A stretch of 64,000 bases of DNA from JBBSDP01 sp963754335 (GCA_963754335.1 CAVWFQ010000010.1:372001-436000); one strand, 5' to 3'; shown: positions 1 to 9,791, counted from the first letter of the stretch. Notes: generated by a model not told the origin, from the sequence alone. Numbers and translations are program-made.

Positions 1-1
1 G

Positions 2-187
2 GCTTCGCGCGGGCTGGCCGTCATCATGATTTCGTCGGAACTGCCGGAAGTACTGGGGATGAGCGACCGCATTGCCGTGATGCACGAAGGGCGCATCGTG
101 GGAATGCTGGACCGCGCTCAGGCGACACAGGAGCGCGTGCTGGAGCTTGCTCTCGGCCATACGCCGGAAGGCACGGTGGCCGCGTGA
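2..187 (+). CDS. sugar ABC transporter ATP-binding protein, C-terminal end (partial)
   Basis: Only the last ~61 residues lie in the window; the gene starts outside. The frame reads MISSELPEVLGMSDRIAVMH, the typical end of the second ATPase half in RbsA/XylG/RhaT-type proteins, where the H-loop region is followed by 'SSELPE' and 'SDRI.VM..G'. In this family the protein powers import of a monosaccharide through two permease subunits. The stop overlaps the GTG start of the next permease by four bases, so the genes are translationally coupled. Family assignment is firm; the substrate is inferred from the rest of the operon. Confidence 0.85.
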   Translation, partial: ASRGLAVIMISSELPEVLGMSDRIAVMHEGRIVGMLDRAQATQERVLELALGHTPEGTVAA

Positions 188-1167
188 CTGCCATCGACTA
201 TCCCGTGCACGGCGCTTCCGAGCCGCAGGGTCCTCGATTCTTTTTCCGCTACCTGCGCGAGTTTTCGGTCGCGGCCGCTTATCTCCTGCTATTGGGCATC
301 GTTGGATTGTGGCAGCCGGAGTTCTTCCATCGCGAATTTTTCGCGACCTGGGTCAGCGCCGCGCCGGTGCTCATCGCGGCGGTGGGAATGACTCTGATCA
401 TCATCGCCCGGCACATCGATATTTCCGTCGGCTCGCAATTTGCCGTGAGCGCGGTGCTCGCGGCCCTGATGGCGCGGGCACACGTGCCCATGCCGGCAAT
501 TGTTCTCCTGACGATCCTTTCCGGCGCGACGATGGGGGCGATCAACGGCGCACTGGTTGCCGGACTGGGGCTTCCATCGATCGTCGTCACTCTGGCGACG
601 ATGGTCGTTTTTCGCGAATCGCTGCGCTGGGCGCGGCAGGGGCAGCTCGTCCAGGACTTCCCCGCCTGGTTTCAATGGTTCGGAATGTCGCAAAGGGCCG
701 GACAATGGGCGCTTCTCGGTTGTGCCACGGCGGTTTTTCTCAGCGTGGCCTGGGGAATGCGCTGGCTGGCGGCCGGACGAGCGGTTTACGCGGTCGGGTC
801 AGACGCGGAGGCGGCCCGGCTGGCGGGCATTCGGCCTCGGCGCGTTGTATTTGTTGTCTTTATCGTGATGGGCGCACTGGTTGGGTTCGCCGCGATCCTG
901 AACGCCGTCCGATTTACCGATGTGGATCCCAACGCCGGTACGGGTTGGGAACTCCAGGTGATCGCCGCGGTGGTCGTGGGTGGCACCGCCATTACCGGCG
1001 GACGCGGTACGATGTTCGGCACACTGATCGGGGTCGCGCTCCTGGCGACAATTGGGCCGGTCCTGGTTTTTTTTCACATCCCTTCGCAATGGGAAAAAGC
1101 AATTCAGGGAGCAATCATCCTGGCCGCCGTAGCGTCGGATGGGCTGTCAAGAAGGGCGGGCCCGTGA
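184..1167 (+). CDS. sugar ABC transporter permease (RbsC/RhaP-like)
   Basis: A 327-residue polytopic inner-membrane protein of the BPD_transp_2 family, which forms the channel for ribose/rhamnose/AI-2 type importers. The family signature 'HIDISVGSQ' is near residue 79 and the conserved 'VVVGGTAITGGRGT' loop near residue 265, with about eight to ten hydrophobic segments. GTG start overlaps the upstream ATPase stop (GTGA). A second permease follows after a 300 bp palindrome-bearing gap, so the pair is probably a heterodimer. L-rhamnose is a reasonable substrate because an L-rhamnose isomerase lies 15 kb away, but ribose or AI-2 cannot be excluded. Confidence 0.88.
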   Translation: MTAIDYPVHGASEPQGPRFFFRYLREFSVAAAYLLLLGIVGLWQPEFFHREFFATWVSAAPVLIAAVGMTLIIIARHIDISVGSQFAVSAVLAALMARAHVPMPAIVLLTILSGATMGAINGALVAGLGLPSIVVTLATMVVFRESLRWARQGQLVQDFPAWFQWFGMSQRAGQWALLGCATAVFLSVAWGMRWLAAGRAVYAVGSDAEAARLAGIRPRRVVFVVFIVMGALVGFAAILNAVRFTDVDPNAGTGWELQVIAAVVVGGTAITGGRGTMFGTLIGVALLATIGPVLVFFHIPSQWEKAIQGAIILAAVASDGLSRRAGP

Positions 1168-1188
1168 GAGTCTTTCTGATGGAGCCAC

Positions 1189-1318
1189 CCCTCTTGCCCC
1201 CTCTCCCAGTACTCTGGGAGAGGGTTGGGGTGAGGGTCTTTCGTGGACGCAGACGACATTGCGTCCTGAAACGCCCCTCACCCCCGCCCTCTCCCAGAGT
1301 ACTGGGAGCGCGAGAAGT
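1189..1318 (+). repeat. paired inverted palindromes of the CTCTCCCAG...CTGGGAGAG family
   Basis: Two palindromic cores, CTCTCCCAGTACTCTGGGAG at about 1201 and CTCTCCCAGAGTACTGGGAG at about 1289, lie in inverted orientation with flanking TGAGGG/CCCTCA arms, so the whole block can fold as a long hairpin. It sits between two permease genes of one operon. Layout resembles a REPIN (two inverted REP units). Confidence 0.8.
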
Positions 1319-1470
1319 TTTTCGGTCCGCTACGTCGGTCAAAAAGGATCGGAGGCCGACCTGACCCATGTCCACTCTCAGCTCCGCACGCCCGGATCAG
1401 TCGCTCGAGCCCGAATCTTTCGCGCCGAATTGCCAAGCCGATTTCCCGCGCCGACTCTCAGCAGTTCGCG

Positions 1471-3477
1471 TTGGCCGGCCTGTTGATTCTGGAAGTGATC
1501 GTCTTCTCGGCACTCGGGAGCAATTTCTTTTCCTGGGACAACTTCTTTGAAGTCCAGAGATTGGCCGTCGAACTGGGCCTTCTCGCACTGGCCATGACCC
1601 CGGTCATTGTGACCGGCGGAATCGATTTGTCCGTCGGTTCGTTGATGGCTTTTTCCGCCGTGCTGCTTGGAAAAATGTGGCACGATGGAGGAATGTCGAT
1701 CTGGGCGGCGGTGCCCGCGACGCTTGCGGCCGCGGCCGCCGCCGGGTGTCTCAATGCCGCCATGATCACCCTGCTGCGGATGCCGCCGCTGATCGTCACG
1801 CTGGGCAGCTACTCGTTGTTTCGTGGCCTGGCTGAAGGAATGACGCGCGGGGTGGTGACTTACACCAAATTCCCCCGTTCTTTTGTATTTCTCGGAAACG
1901 GCTCGATCGGCCCCGTACCCGTGCAGGTATTGCTGCTGGGGGCGGCGGCCGTCGCCTTCTGGATTCTCCTGCATCGGACGACAATCGGGCGGACCTGGTC
2001 GGCGATCGGCTTTTCTCCCGAAGGCGCACGATACGCCGGCATTTCGGTCCAGCGCCAAATCGCCCTGGCTTATATTCTATCCGGCTTGTGCGCGGGATTG
2101 GCGGCGGTCGTTTCGGTCGCTCATGTCGATCAGGCCAAGGCCAGCGCGGGCAGCGGATACGAACTATGGGCCATTACCGCAGTCGTACTTGGCGGCACTT
2201 CGATTTTTGGCGGGAGCGGGAGCATTCTCGGAACGCTGATGGGGTTGTTTGCCATCGTCATTCTTCAGGATGGTTTGCATATGGCCGACCGCCCCGCCTG
2301 GCTGGCAAACCGCCTTGGCGGCGAGATCGCGGGAATCTTGACCGGTTTGCTTCTGATTGCGCGCCTGGTTGCCGGAAAGGGCCGGACCACGACTGCAAAT
2401 AAATCATCTTCAAATCTCGTGGAGGAATTCGAAATGAAGAACTCACAACTGGCGGTGCTCAGCATCGTCATCCTCGCCGCCGCCCTCATCGTGACTGGCG
2501 GAAATTTCATTCTGATCAAGTCCATTCAGCAAAACGGTGTCGCGCCGTCCGCGCCGACGGTCGCGCCCGTCAAACGCGTAACGGTCGCCATGATGCCTAA
2601 GAGCAAAGGCAATGGCTATTTCGTTGCCTGTGAAAGAGGGGCGGAAGAGGCAGCCAGGCAATTTGGCGTTGACCTTGTATACGACGGCCCCACCAACACC
2701 GATCCGGCCGAGCAGAGCAGAATCGTCGAAACCTGGATCAACCGCGGCGTGGATGTAATTGCCGTGGCCGTCGAAAACCGCGAAGGGCTTTCCACGGCGC
2801 TGAAAAAAGCACGCGCCAAAGGGATTAAAGTCGTGACCTGGGATGCGGATGCAGAGCCGGATGCTCGCGATTTCTTCGTCGATCAGGCAACGCCGGAAGG
2901 GATCGGCCAGACGCTGATGGACAACGCCGCGCGGGTCATGGGCGGCAAGGGTGAGTTCGCCATTATCAGCGCCTCCCTCACCGCCTCGAACATGAACGAA
3001 TGGCGAAAGACCATCGAGAAACGCCGCGCCGAGAAATATCCCGAAATTACGCTGGTCGATACCCGGCCGTGCGACGATCAGAAGGACAAGGCGTTTGAAG
3101 AGGCCAACACGCTGCTCAATTCCCGGCCAAACCTGAAAGTGATCATGGCGATCTGCACGCCCGCCGTTCCCGGGTCAGCCGAAGCTGTCAAACAATCGGG
3201 CCGGAAAGACGTGAAGGTCATCGGTTTGGGACTGCCCAATGAAAACAAACGCTACGTGCATGAGGGAATCACTGACGTCGTCGTGCTCTGGAATACGATG
3301 GACCTGGGTTATCTCACGGTTCTGGCGTCGCACGATCTGATGACCGGAAAGCTGAAGCCCGGCGACACTTCCATGGATGGCGGACGCCTCGGCAAGATCG
3401 AAATCCAGGGAAACGATATTCTTTTGGGAAAGCCTTTCGTCTTCAACAAAGACAATATCGATCAATTCGATTTCTGA
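1471..3477 (+). CDS. ABC permease read through into a periplasmic sugar-binding protein (fused ORF)
   Basis: One open frame of 668 codons. Residues 1-~310 are a second BPD_transp_2 permease (signature 'GGIDLSVGSLM', loop 'VVLGGTSIFGGSGS'). Residues ~322-668 are a complete sugar-binding protein with its own signal segment. Bases 2421-2427 carry a strong GGAGG-type ribosome site just before ATG 2434, the expected start of a separate binding-protein gene. One base out of frame there is a TAA at about 2400. A single indel near the permease end would therefore restore two separate genes. The TTG at 1471 is also a poor start. ATG 1368 with one frameshift would give a normal N-terminus. Either a rare natural fusion or two genes merged by sequence error; I favour the latter. 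Confidence 0.75.
   Translation: MAGLLILEVIVFSALGSNFFSWDNFFEVQRLAVELGLLALAMTPVIVTGGIDLSVGSLMAFSAVLLGKMWHDGGMSIWAAVPATLAAAAAAGCLNAAMITLLRMPPLIVTLGSYSLFRGLAEGMTRGVVTYTKFPRSFVFLGNGSIGPVPVQVLLLGAAAVAFWILLHRTTIGRTWSAIGFSPEGARYAGISVQRQIALAYILSGLCAGLAAVVSVAHVDQAKASAGSGYELWAITAVVLGGTSIFGGSGSILGTLMGLFAIVILQDGLHMADRPAWLANRLGGEIAGILTGLLLIARLVAGKGRTTTANKSSSNLVEEFEMKNSQLAVLSIVILAAALIVTGGNFILIKSIQQNGVAPSAPTVAPVKRVTVAMMPKSKGNGYFVACERGAEEAARQFGVDLVYDGPTNTDPAEQSRIVETWINRGVDVIAVAVENREGLSTALKKARAKGIKVVTWDADAEPDARDFFVDQATPEGIGQTLMDNAARVMGGKGEFAIISASLTASNMNEWRKTIEKRRAEKYPEITLVDTRPCDDQKDKAFEEANTLLNSRPNLKVIMAICTPAVPGSAEAVKQSGRKDVKVIGLGLPNENKRYVHEGITDVVVLWNTMDLGYLTVLASHDLMTGKLKPGDTSMDGGRLGKIEIQGNDILLGKPFVFNKDNIDQFDF
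2434..3477 (+). CDS. sugar ABC transporter substrate-binding protein (RhaS/LsrB-like), internal start
   Basis: Starting at ATG 2434, behind a GTGGAGG ribosome site, this 347-residue protein begins with a hydrophobic signal/anchor (MKNSQLAVLSIVILAAALIV) and continues into a Peripla_BP_4 fold. Visible features are 'VAMMPKSKGNGYF', 'IDRGVD'-like 'INRGVDVIAVAVEN', a hinge 'VVTWDADA', and the C-terminal 'DLGYLTVLASHDL' seen in rhamnose and AI-2 binding proteins. It captures the sugar outside the membrane and delivers it to the two permeases. It lies last in the operon, with no gene immediately downstream on this strand except the topoisomerase remnant. Confidence 0.85.
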   Translation: MKNSQLAVLSIVILAAALIVTGGNFILIKSIQQNGVAPSAPTVAPVKRVTVAMMPKSKGNGYFVACERGAEEAARQFGVDLVYDGPTNTDPAEQSRIVETWINRGVDVIAVAVENREGLSTALKKARAKGIKVVTWDADAEPDARDFFVDQATPEGIGQTLMDNAARVMGGKGEFAIISASLTASNMNEWRKTIEKRRAEKYPEITLVDTRPCDDQKDKAFEEANTLLNSRPNLKVIMAICTPAVPGSAEAVKQSGRKDVKVIGLGLPNENKRYVHEGITDVVVLWNTMDLGYLTVLASHDLMTGKLKPGDTSMDGGRLGKIEIQGNDILLGKPFVFNKDNIDQFDF

Positions 3478-3550
3478 TCCGCGAATTTAATCCTGGCATT
3501 CTTCTTGCCTCTCGTTCGCGCATCGTCGAGCAGAGGAAGAGAATCTGAAC

Positions 3551-4683
3551 TTGCGCAGCAAAACTCATCGAAAAAAGCTGAAACGCGCGAAGCCGGGCGT
3601 CTCGGGAAATGCCCAGGAGCTCTCCGAGTCGGTGCAAGCCGCCAAAGTGGCCGGCCTTCGGTACGTTTCCCAACAGTCGCCAGGCATTCGGCGCCAGCGT
3701 CGCGGGAAACAATTTGCCTACGTTCTTCCGAACGGCAAACCGCTTCATGACGCCGATACGTTGATGCGGATCAAGGCTTTGGTGATTCCCCCGGCGTGGG
3801 AAAATGTTTGGATTTGCGCATCGGAACAGGGTCACATTCAGGCGATCGGCCGCGATGCGCGGGGCCGGAAACAATACCGCTACCATCCCCGCTTTCGCGC
3901 CGCTCGAGATGAAAATAAGTACGCGCGGCATGCTTGAGTTTGTGCGTGTGTTGCCGCGCATCCGGCGGCGGGTCGGACGGGACCTTCGCCGCAAAGGGTT
4001 CCCCGGGAAAAAGTTCTCGCAGCGATCTTCGCTTGCTGGAGACAACACTGATCCGAGTCGGCAACGAGGAATATGCACAGCAGAATCATTCTTACGGCTT
4101 AACGACCATCCACAACAGACACGCCAACGTTCATGGCTCCAAAATCCATTTCCATTTTCGCGGAAAGAGCGGAGTTGAACACGCGATCGATTTGAATGAT
4201 GCCCGCATCGCCAAAATAGTCCGACGATGTCAGGATCTTCCCGGCGAGGAGCTTTTCGGGTTTGAAGATGAAGCCGGCAAGTGCACCACATCGGATCCGA
4301 AAATGTCAACGATTACCTCCGGGAGATTCCGGGCAGGACTTCACCGCCAAGGATTTCCGAACGTGGGCGGGGACAGTTCTGGCGGCCAAGGCATTTCAGC
4401 AATTCGAAATGCCTTCGAGAACAACGCCCAGGCGAAAAAGAATATCGTCCGTGCGGTCGAAGAGGTCGCAAGAAACTGGGCAATACGAAAGCGGTCTGCC
4501 GCAAATGCTATATTCATCCGGCAATTATGGATTGCTATCTCGGATGGGACGCTGATCAAAACCCTTAATCGGCGTGCCGCCCAGATCGGCAAGCCATTGG
4601 CTCAGCTTCCGGCTGAGGAAGCGGCGGTTCTCGTCCTGCTGCAAGGCCGTCTCACGGCAGAGCAGAAGAGGAAAAGGAAGTAA
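3551..4683 (+). pseudogene. DNA topoisomerase IB, multiply frameshifted
   Basis: Homology to the eukaryote/poxvirus-type topoisomerase IB family is recognisable across all three frames. The N-terminus is 'LRYVSQQSPGIRRQRRGK' and 'ALVIPPAWENVWIC'. The core has 'RVGNEEYAQQNHSYGLTT' and 'HFRGKSGVEH'. The catalytic tyrosine motif CRKCYIHPAIM has its Tyr codon at 4509-4511. The enzyme would relax supercoils through a 3'-phosphotyrosine intermediate. About seven frame changes are needed in 1.1 kb (for example one extra C near 3928, others near 4012, 4282, 4335, 4400, 4480 and 4550). That is far more than in most genes of the window, so it is either poorly sequenced or truly decayed. Start taken at TTG 3551 behind a GAGGAAGAG stretch. 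Confidence 0.75.
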
Positions 4684-4754
4684 ACAGGGTGGCCTTCCAC
4701 GCCGAAGCGGATACAATCCAGCCTGATCCATATCTGCTGACAGGGAGCGATACC

Positions 4755-5057
4755 ATGTCGCTGGTAACATGCCCGGACTGTGGCTCGATTTTTTCGAATC
4801 AGGAAGGCCATTGCCCCAATTGTTCGTTTGCGCTGCCGCGCGATCAGGTCCCCCATCGACGACCTGGTGCGGCGGTGATCGAAAGAACGGCGCATTGGTT
4901 CAAGCGGCTATCCTTCCGCCATGACCCGCCCCCGCGCAGTGCCTCCGTTAAAACGGTGATCGAGGGCTCATTTGGCCTGCTTATAGGTCGCTTCACTGCT
5001 GCGCTCGATCGTCGATTCCACTTTGGTCTCGATACCATCAGGATTCTTATTGACTGA
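4755..5057 (+). CDS. small zinc-ribbon protein, unknown function
   Basis: 100 residues from ATG 4755, preceded by an AGGGAG ribosome site; an in-frame GTG at 4689 is a weaker start. The N-terminus has two CxxC pairs, 'CPDCGSIFSNQEGHCPNCSF', which should bind one zinc. The remainder is basic then moderately hydrophobic ('FGLLIGRF'). No family is recognised. The 3' end overlaps the convergent secreted-protein gene by about ten bases. Confidence 0.6.
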   Translation: MSLVTCPDCGSIFSNQEGHCPNCSFALPRDQVPHRRPGAAVIERTAHWFKRLSFRHDPPPRSASVKTVIEGSFGLLIGRFTAALDRRFHFGLDTIRILID

Positions 5058-5865
5058 CGACGGTAGAAATTTTCGTATTCGACAATTCGTGTGTCGCCTG
5101 CAGAGATGCGTCGACCGGAACGGTCGTGCCGTAATTGATCCTTCGAGCCGCCCTCCTTCAATAGATCCGCCGTCCGGCAGATCTCCGGCCAATTTATGCA
5201 GGGCGAAATCCGATTTGATGAACGATCGAGTCGACTCCATCGACTTTCTTGTTTTCGGCAAGCGTCATCTTTCCGTCCACGTCGGTCGACCTTGGCAGGC
5301 AAACCGACTGTCTGAAAATTCTTCGCCGCCACCTCGGAATTGATCGGCCAGCTTTCCCCGACTTTTTTCGGTCTGGGCCGTCCCCAGCATAGCATCGTCG
5401 CCCGAAAGTCGCGGGATCGTGCAAATCGATCACCAATTCCAGGGCTTGCTCCGTTTCCGGACTCACACCGCCAGCATCTTTCATTGAGAATTCGGTTTTC
5501 CCATCCTTCATTTCGGCGATGAGAACATCGCCGTCGGCGAGAAGGTCGTTTTCCGCCGCGCCAGTCAATTTCGTGCATTTCTTGACGGTCACTGAAATTT
5601 TGGTGGGGTTTCCCTTGTCGTCGATGGCCAGCGCCTCGATACGCCCGCTCAGCGAAATGCCGAACGCCTCTTCTTTGGATTGAGCGTCTTTGCCGGTGAC
5701 TTAACGACTGTTTTCCATCGCCCGGCGCCAAGAATCGAAGAGTCGAGCGTATCCCCGACTTTCACCGGACGATCGAGCTGAATCTTGAATTCCTGCGCCG
5801 TTGCCGATCGAAACGAAGGATAACAGACCGACGAGGAGTGAAATGGCGATAATTCGAATCTGCAT
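5048..5865 (-). pseudogene. secreted hypothetical protein, frameshifted
   Basis: From ATG 5865 the frame gives a clear signal peptide (MQIRIIAISLLVGLLSFVSI). Later segments in other frames read 'IQLDRPVKVGDTLDSS', 'ISVTVKKCTKLTGAAEND' (Met at 5592), 'LLADGDVLIAEMKDGKTEF' and 'SLQATHELSNTKISTVVSQ', ending at TAA 5048-5050. At least three frame changes are needed. It looks like one secreted protein of about 270 residues, rich in charged beta-like segments; no family recognised. It lies downstream of valS on the same strand with a 36-base gap, so it may be co-transcribed. Confidence 0.45.
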
Positions 5866-7729
5866 GAATTCCTCTGGAATCAGAAAATTCCGACCTTCAG
5901 TTCATTCCGCACAACCAAGCTTCTGAAAATCGGCTTCGGCTGCTGTAAGCTGATCGCGCGTCTGCTGCACAAGATGGGCTGGCGCCTTGGCTATATAGGC
6001 TTCGTTGGTCAGCCGCCCGCGTAAAGCGGCGATCTGCCTCTGCAAATCGGCGCATTGCTTGGCGATCCGCAGTTTCTCCGCACCTTCATCGACGAGTGAC
6101 TCGACGAAAAGTTCGCACCCGGCGGCCTGAGCCCGGGCTGCGCTGGCCGGCGGAGCGATGGACGGACCAACCGCTTTGAGCGTGCAGATTCCGAGTAATT
6201 CGACCATCTCGCGGTTGGATTCGATCAACGTGTCAGATCGGCTGCGGCCACAATGGATAACACTCACCGATCGTTTAGCTTCCACTTGATGGGCATTGCG
6301 CAGGTTTCGGATCGCGCCGACGATTTCCTGTAAGCTTCGGAAAAAGTGCTTCAGCTTCAAAACTTTTCCCACTGCGGGGCCAGCGGGCGAGCACGAGCCG
6401 CTTGCTCGGCGGCAGATCGAGCTGGCCCGCCAGGCTGCGCTCCGGGACGAACTTCGTTGAGCCGCCACCAGATCGTCTCGGTGATGAACGGAATCATCGG
6501 GTGCATGAGCCGAAGCGCGCCATCCATCACGGCCGCCAGCACATTGGCGGTCTGCCCGGCCCGCCTCGGATCCTTCATCGCCGGCTTGATCGCTTCCAGA
6601 TACCAGTCGCACAGATCGCGCCAGAAAAAGTCGTAGCAGTTCTTGGCGTAGACATCGAAGCGATATTGCGACGAGCGCCGAATCGACTTCGTCAATCGTC
6701 CGATTAAGCCGGCTGATGATCCACTGATCCGCCAGGCTCCATCTCGAAGAGTCCGCCGGCTTCCGGCTTTGACGCTGCTCAGATTCGAAAGTGCAAATCG
6801 AGCCGCGTTCCAGAGCTTGTTGCAGAAGTTCCGACCAAGATCGAACTTCGCGCTGGTGTTTTTCGCCACCGGCATATCCGCCGTCGGTTTCGCCGCGCCG
6901 CTGATCTGCCCATAGCTCGAAACCATCTTCTTTTTCGGATCCGCCGGGCTGCTTTGGATCGGCGCGGCGACGACATAGCCGGCCGAGTTGGTGATCTTTG
7001 CCGGGGCAAAGGCCTGTCCCGAATGCGGATCGACCAGATCGACAGGCATCCGCAGGTCCTGCGTATGGGTGGTCATCGCCGCCAGCGTGAATCGCATCGC
7101 GTCGGCGCCGTGCGAGTGAATGATGTCCAGCGGATCGACGCCATTGCCCAGGCTCTTGGACATTTTCTGTCCTTCGCCGTCCTGGATCATGGCGTGGATG
7201 AACACATCGTTAAAGGGCAGGCAATCCCGGAAATAAAGATTGAACATCACCATCCGCGAAACCCAGAGCGTGATGATCTCGCGGGCGGTGCAGAGCACGC
7301 TGCTCGGATTCCATTCGCTGAAGATCCGGCGTGTCCTGCCGGCCAGTTCAAAGTGCTCATCGGCCAGAGGCCGGAGGAGAACCAGGTGTCGAGGACGTCG
7401 GGGTCTTGGGTGAAGCCGAATCGAACTCCAGTCGCTTCCGAATCGAGGATCGTAATGCGGGCGAAATAATATGTCGTCGGATCTTCACCAAGACAGACGT
7501 ATCCCTGCCCCATTTCTCCAACGATGATTCCGACTTTCAGCTGACTGGAAATGATCCTATATTGTTTTGATCGGATCGGCCTCCCAGCGAATAGACCAAA
7601 CCGGAATCCGATGCCCCCACCAAAGCTGCCGACTGATGCACCAATCGCGAATGTTCTCGTGCCAGGATTGGAAAGTCTTCGCGTACCGCGCGGGATAGAA
7701 CTTCAACTTGCCTTCCCATGCATCAAGAC

Positions 7730-8543
7730 TTAGCGAGCCGCGACCGTAAGGGAGCGATTGTCCTTCCACCGGCGCTTCAATCGTCGTAACTGCTGCAGGA
7801 GCATTTGCGCCGCCGTCTGACATCGCCAAAACATCAAGAGGCGCTGGTTCCAACGGCGACCCCTGCCGATCATGAACATAATCGTACGCAGCATTGAGCG
7901 CTTTGCGATGATGCAAGTATCTCGTGCTTCCGTGGCGCGTCCATATATTTTCGTCGGCCCCGCAAGACCCGCCTCTCGCAGCCGCCGAGTCGCATAAGAC
8001 TTAAAATCGTTCATCAATCGTTCCGGCGGAGCTTTCGCCGAAATGACGACATGCACATGGTTGGTCGCTTGCATGAACAACGTACAGTTTCCACCCTCGA
8101 TGTTCGCTGACTTCTCGAACAGTCGCCTGGACAACGCGTCGCCGTTGTTCATTCAACGAAGCAGCAGCAGGATGTTTCAGATCGCTCGAATTCAAGTTTT
8201 TCACGTTTCTCATCGCCGATCAGATGCGGCGTACCCGGAATGTTGTGTTCTGGGTCGACGGATCCGGTGTCGTTTCCGTGCAGCCACGTTCCGTAGGTTG
8301 AAAAAGTGATCAGGTAGGCGAGCGGCCATTCAGATCATGGCTTGCGTGGACGCGAAAGCGGATTCTTCAGACGCATTATTCGCTGGCGGACGCACTGCTT
8401 GTTCTATCGCTCCCTCACGGTCGCGGTTCACTGCACTGGTTTCGAAAATTCGGTTCGTCTGGTCCGTCGCTCCCTTACGGTCGCGGCTTGCTAAGTCTTG
8501 CTCCGGTTCCAAGGCCCTTAGGGCTGCTCCGGCGAGGCGTGGA
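7730..8543 (-). mobile_element. RAYT-REP insertion inside valS
   Basis: The ValRS reading frame stops matching at about 8543 and resumes at about 7730. The intervening ~810 bp contain a RAYT transposase on the same strand. REP palindromes with core GCGACCGTAAGGGAGCG lie at 7733-7757, and inverted relatives at 8407-8429 and 8467-8492. On the 7730 side the transposase frame runs on into the ValRS frame without a stop. The layout matches a transposase gene flanked by its own REP targets. Confidence 0.7.
7800..8329 (-). pseudogene. REP-associated tyrosine transposase (RAYT, Y1_Tnp family), frameshifted
   Basis: Three frames together give a complete RAYT-like protein. The N-terminus is 'AYLITFSTYGTWLHGNDTGS' (from ATG ~8329). 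It is followed by 'RRRVVQATVREVSEHRGWKL', then the HUH motif in 'NHVHVVISAKAPPERLMNDF', 'SYATRRLREAGL' and the C-terminal 'HGSTRYLHHRKALNAAYDYV'. These single-strand endonucleases act on REP palindromes. Two internal frame changes (near 8160 and 8080) and one near 7925 break it. It lies inside valS between REP units of the same core sequence. Identification is confident at family level; activity is doubtful as the sequence stands. Confidence 0.75.
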
Positions 8544-9791
8544 ATCCGTCACCTTGCAATACCACTGATCGCTCAGCCACGGCTCAATCGGTACATGGCT
8601 TCGATAACTATGCCCGACACTATGCCGGTAGGGTTTAATTTCCTCCAGCAATCCGTTTTTCTTGAACCAATCGACGATCAGCTTGCGCGCTTCCTCTCGC
8701 GATTTGCCCAAGCAGAAATCCGGCATCGCCGATGTCGTTCCACCCGTACTTGTCGCTGATCGACGGCATCGGGCCCCATCACGTTGATCACTTCAAGCTT
8801 GTGCCGCAGGCCGATCTCCCAGTCATTGGGATCGTGGGCGGGCGTAACCTTCAGGAATCCGCTGGCGTATTTCGCCTTGGCGTCTTCGCTGTTGGGATCG
8901 GCAAGGACGACGTAATCGTCTTCGATGATCGGAATCTTTCGGTTGACGATCGGGAGGAGGACAAACTTTCCGCGCAATTCAGCGGCGCGCGGATCTTTCG
9001 GATTGACGGCGACGGCTGTATCGCCGAGCATCGTTTCGGGACGCGTGGTGGCAACGGTGACGTAGCCGGTTCCATCGGCGAGCGGATAACGCAGGTAATA
9101 GAAGTGGCCGTCCACCTCTTCCATTTCCACTTCGTCATCCGCCAGCGCGGTCTGGGTGACCGGGTCCCAGTTGACCAGTCGCTTACCGCGATAGATCAGT
9201 CCGTCTTTGAAGAGGCGGAAGAATGCCTCGCGAACCGCCAGCGCCCGGGCCGGATCCATGGTGAACGCCTGGCGATCCCAGTCGCATGAGCATCCCATTG
9301 CTTTGAGCTGCTCGGTGATGCGTCTGCTCGTATTCATCCTTCCAGGCCTGGATGCGGGAGACGAATTCGTCACGCGCGAAAATCCGTCCGGCGTTTGCCC
9401 TCTTCGGCCATGACGCGTTTCTCGACGACCGTTTGCGTCGCGATGCCGGCGTGATCGGTCCCCGGGAGCCAGACCGTGTTGTTCGCACGCATTCGGTGCT
9501 GGCGGATGAGAATGTCCTGAATCGTATTATTCAGGGCGTGGCCGAGATGCAGCGCCGCCGTCACGTTCGGCGGAGGAATGACGATCGCATAGGGATCACC
9601 CCCGGCTGCCGGCTCAGCGTGGAAACACTTCTCCTCCAGCCAAACGCGGTAGGCTTCGGATTCGACGGCGGACGGATCGTAGTTCTTCGGAAGTTCGCGC
9701 GGAGTCGGCTGATTCATTCAATCGAGATCATAGCGGCTTTCGCCGGCAGGCTTAAGCCCTGGATCTTGACTATCCCGATCGTTGCAACGTG

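Larger units (their letters stand above)
5902..9717 (-). pseudogene. valS: valine--tRNA ligase, frameshifted and interrupted by a transposase
   Basis: Attaches valine to tRNA-Val. From ATG 9717 the pieces run in order. The N-terminus has the HIGH-type motif 'AALHLGHAL' (~9540). The editing domain carries 'TTRPETMLGDTAVAVN' (~9050) and 'KVTPAHDPND' (~8850). It continues with 'EPWLSDQWYCKVTD' (~8545), then resumes at 'KLKFYPARYAKTFQSWHEN' (~7700) and 'RDWCISRQLWWGHRIPVW'. The KMSKS motif 'QKMSKSLGN' is at ~7160, and the C-terminal coiled coil ends 'ADFQKLGCAE' at 5902. About eight frame changes occur, and ~810 bp between 8543 and 7730 are foreign (RAYT plus REP palindromes). All catalytic motifs survive, so the frameshifts could be errors; the insertion is harder to dismiss. 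ValRS is essential, so another valS copy or a spliced/split product would be needed if the damage is real. Confidence 0.85.

Noticed and set aside
147..1364. 405-codon plus-strand frame over the first permease
   Set aside because: Composition is Arg/Gly rich and shadow-like; the overlapping permease frame has family motifs.
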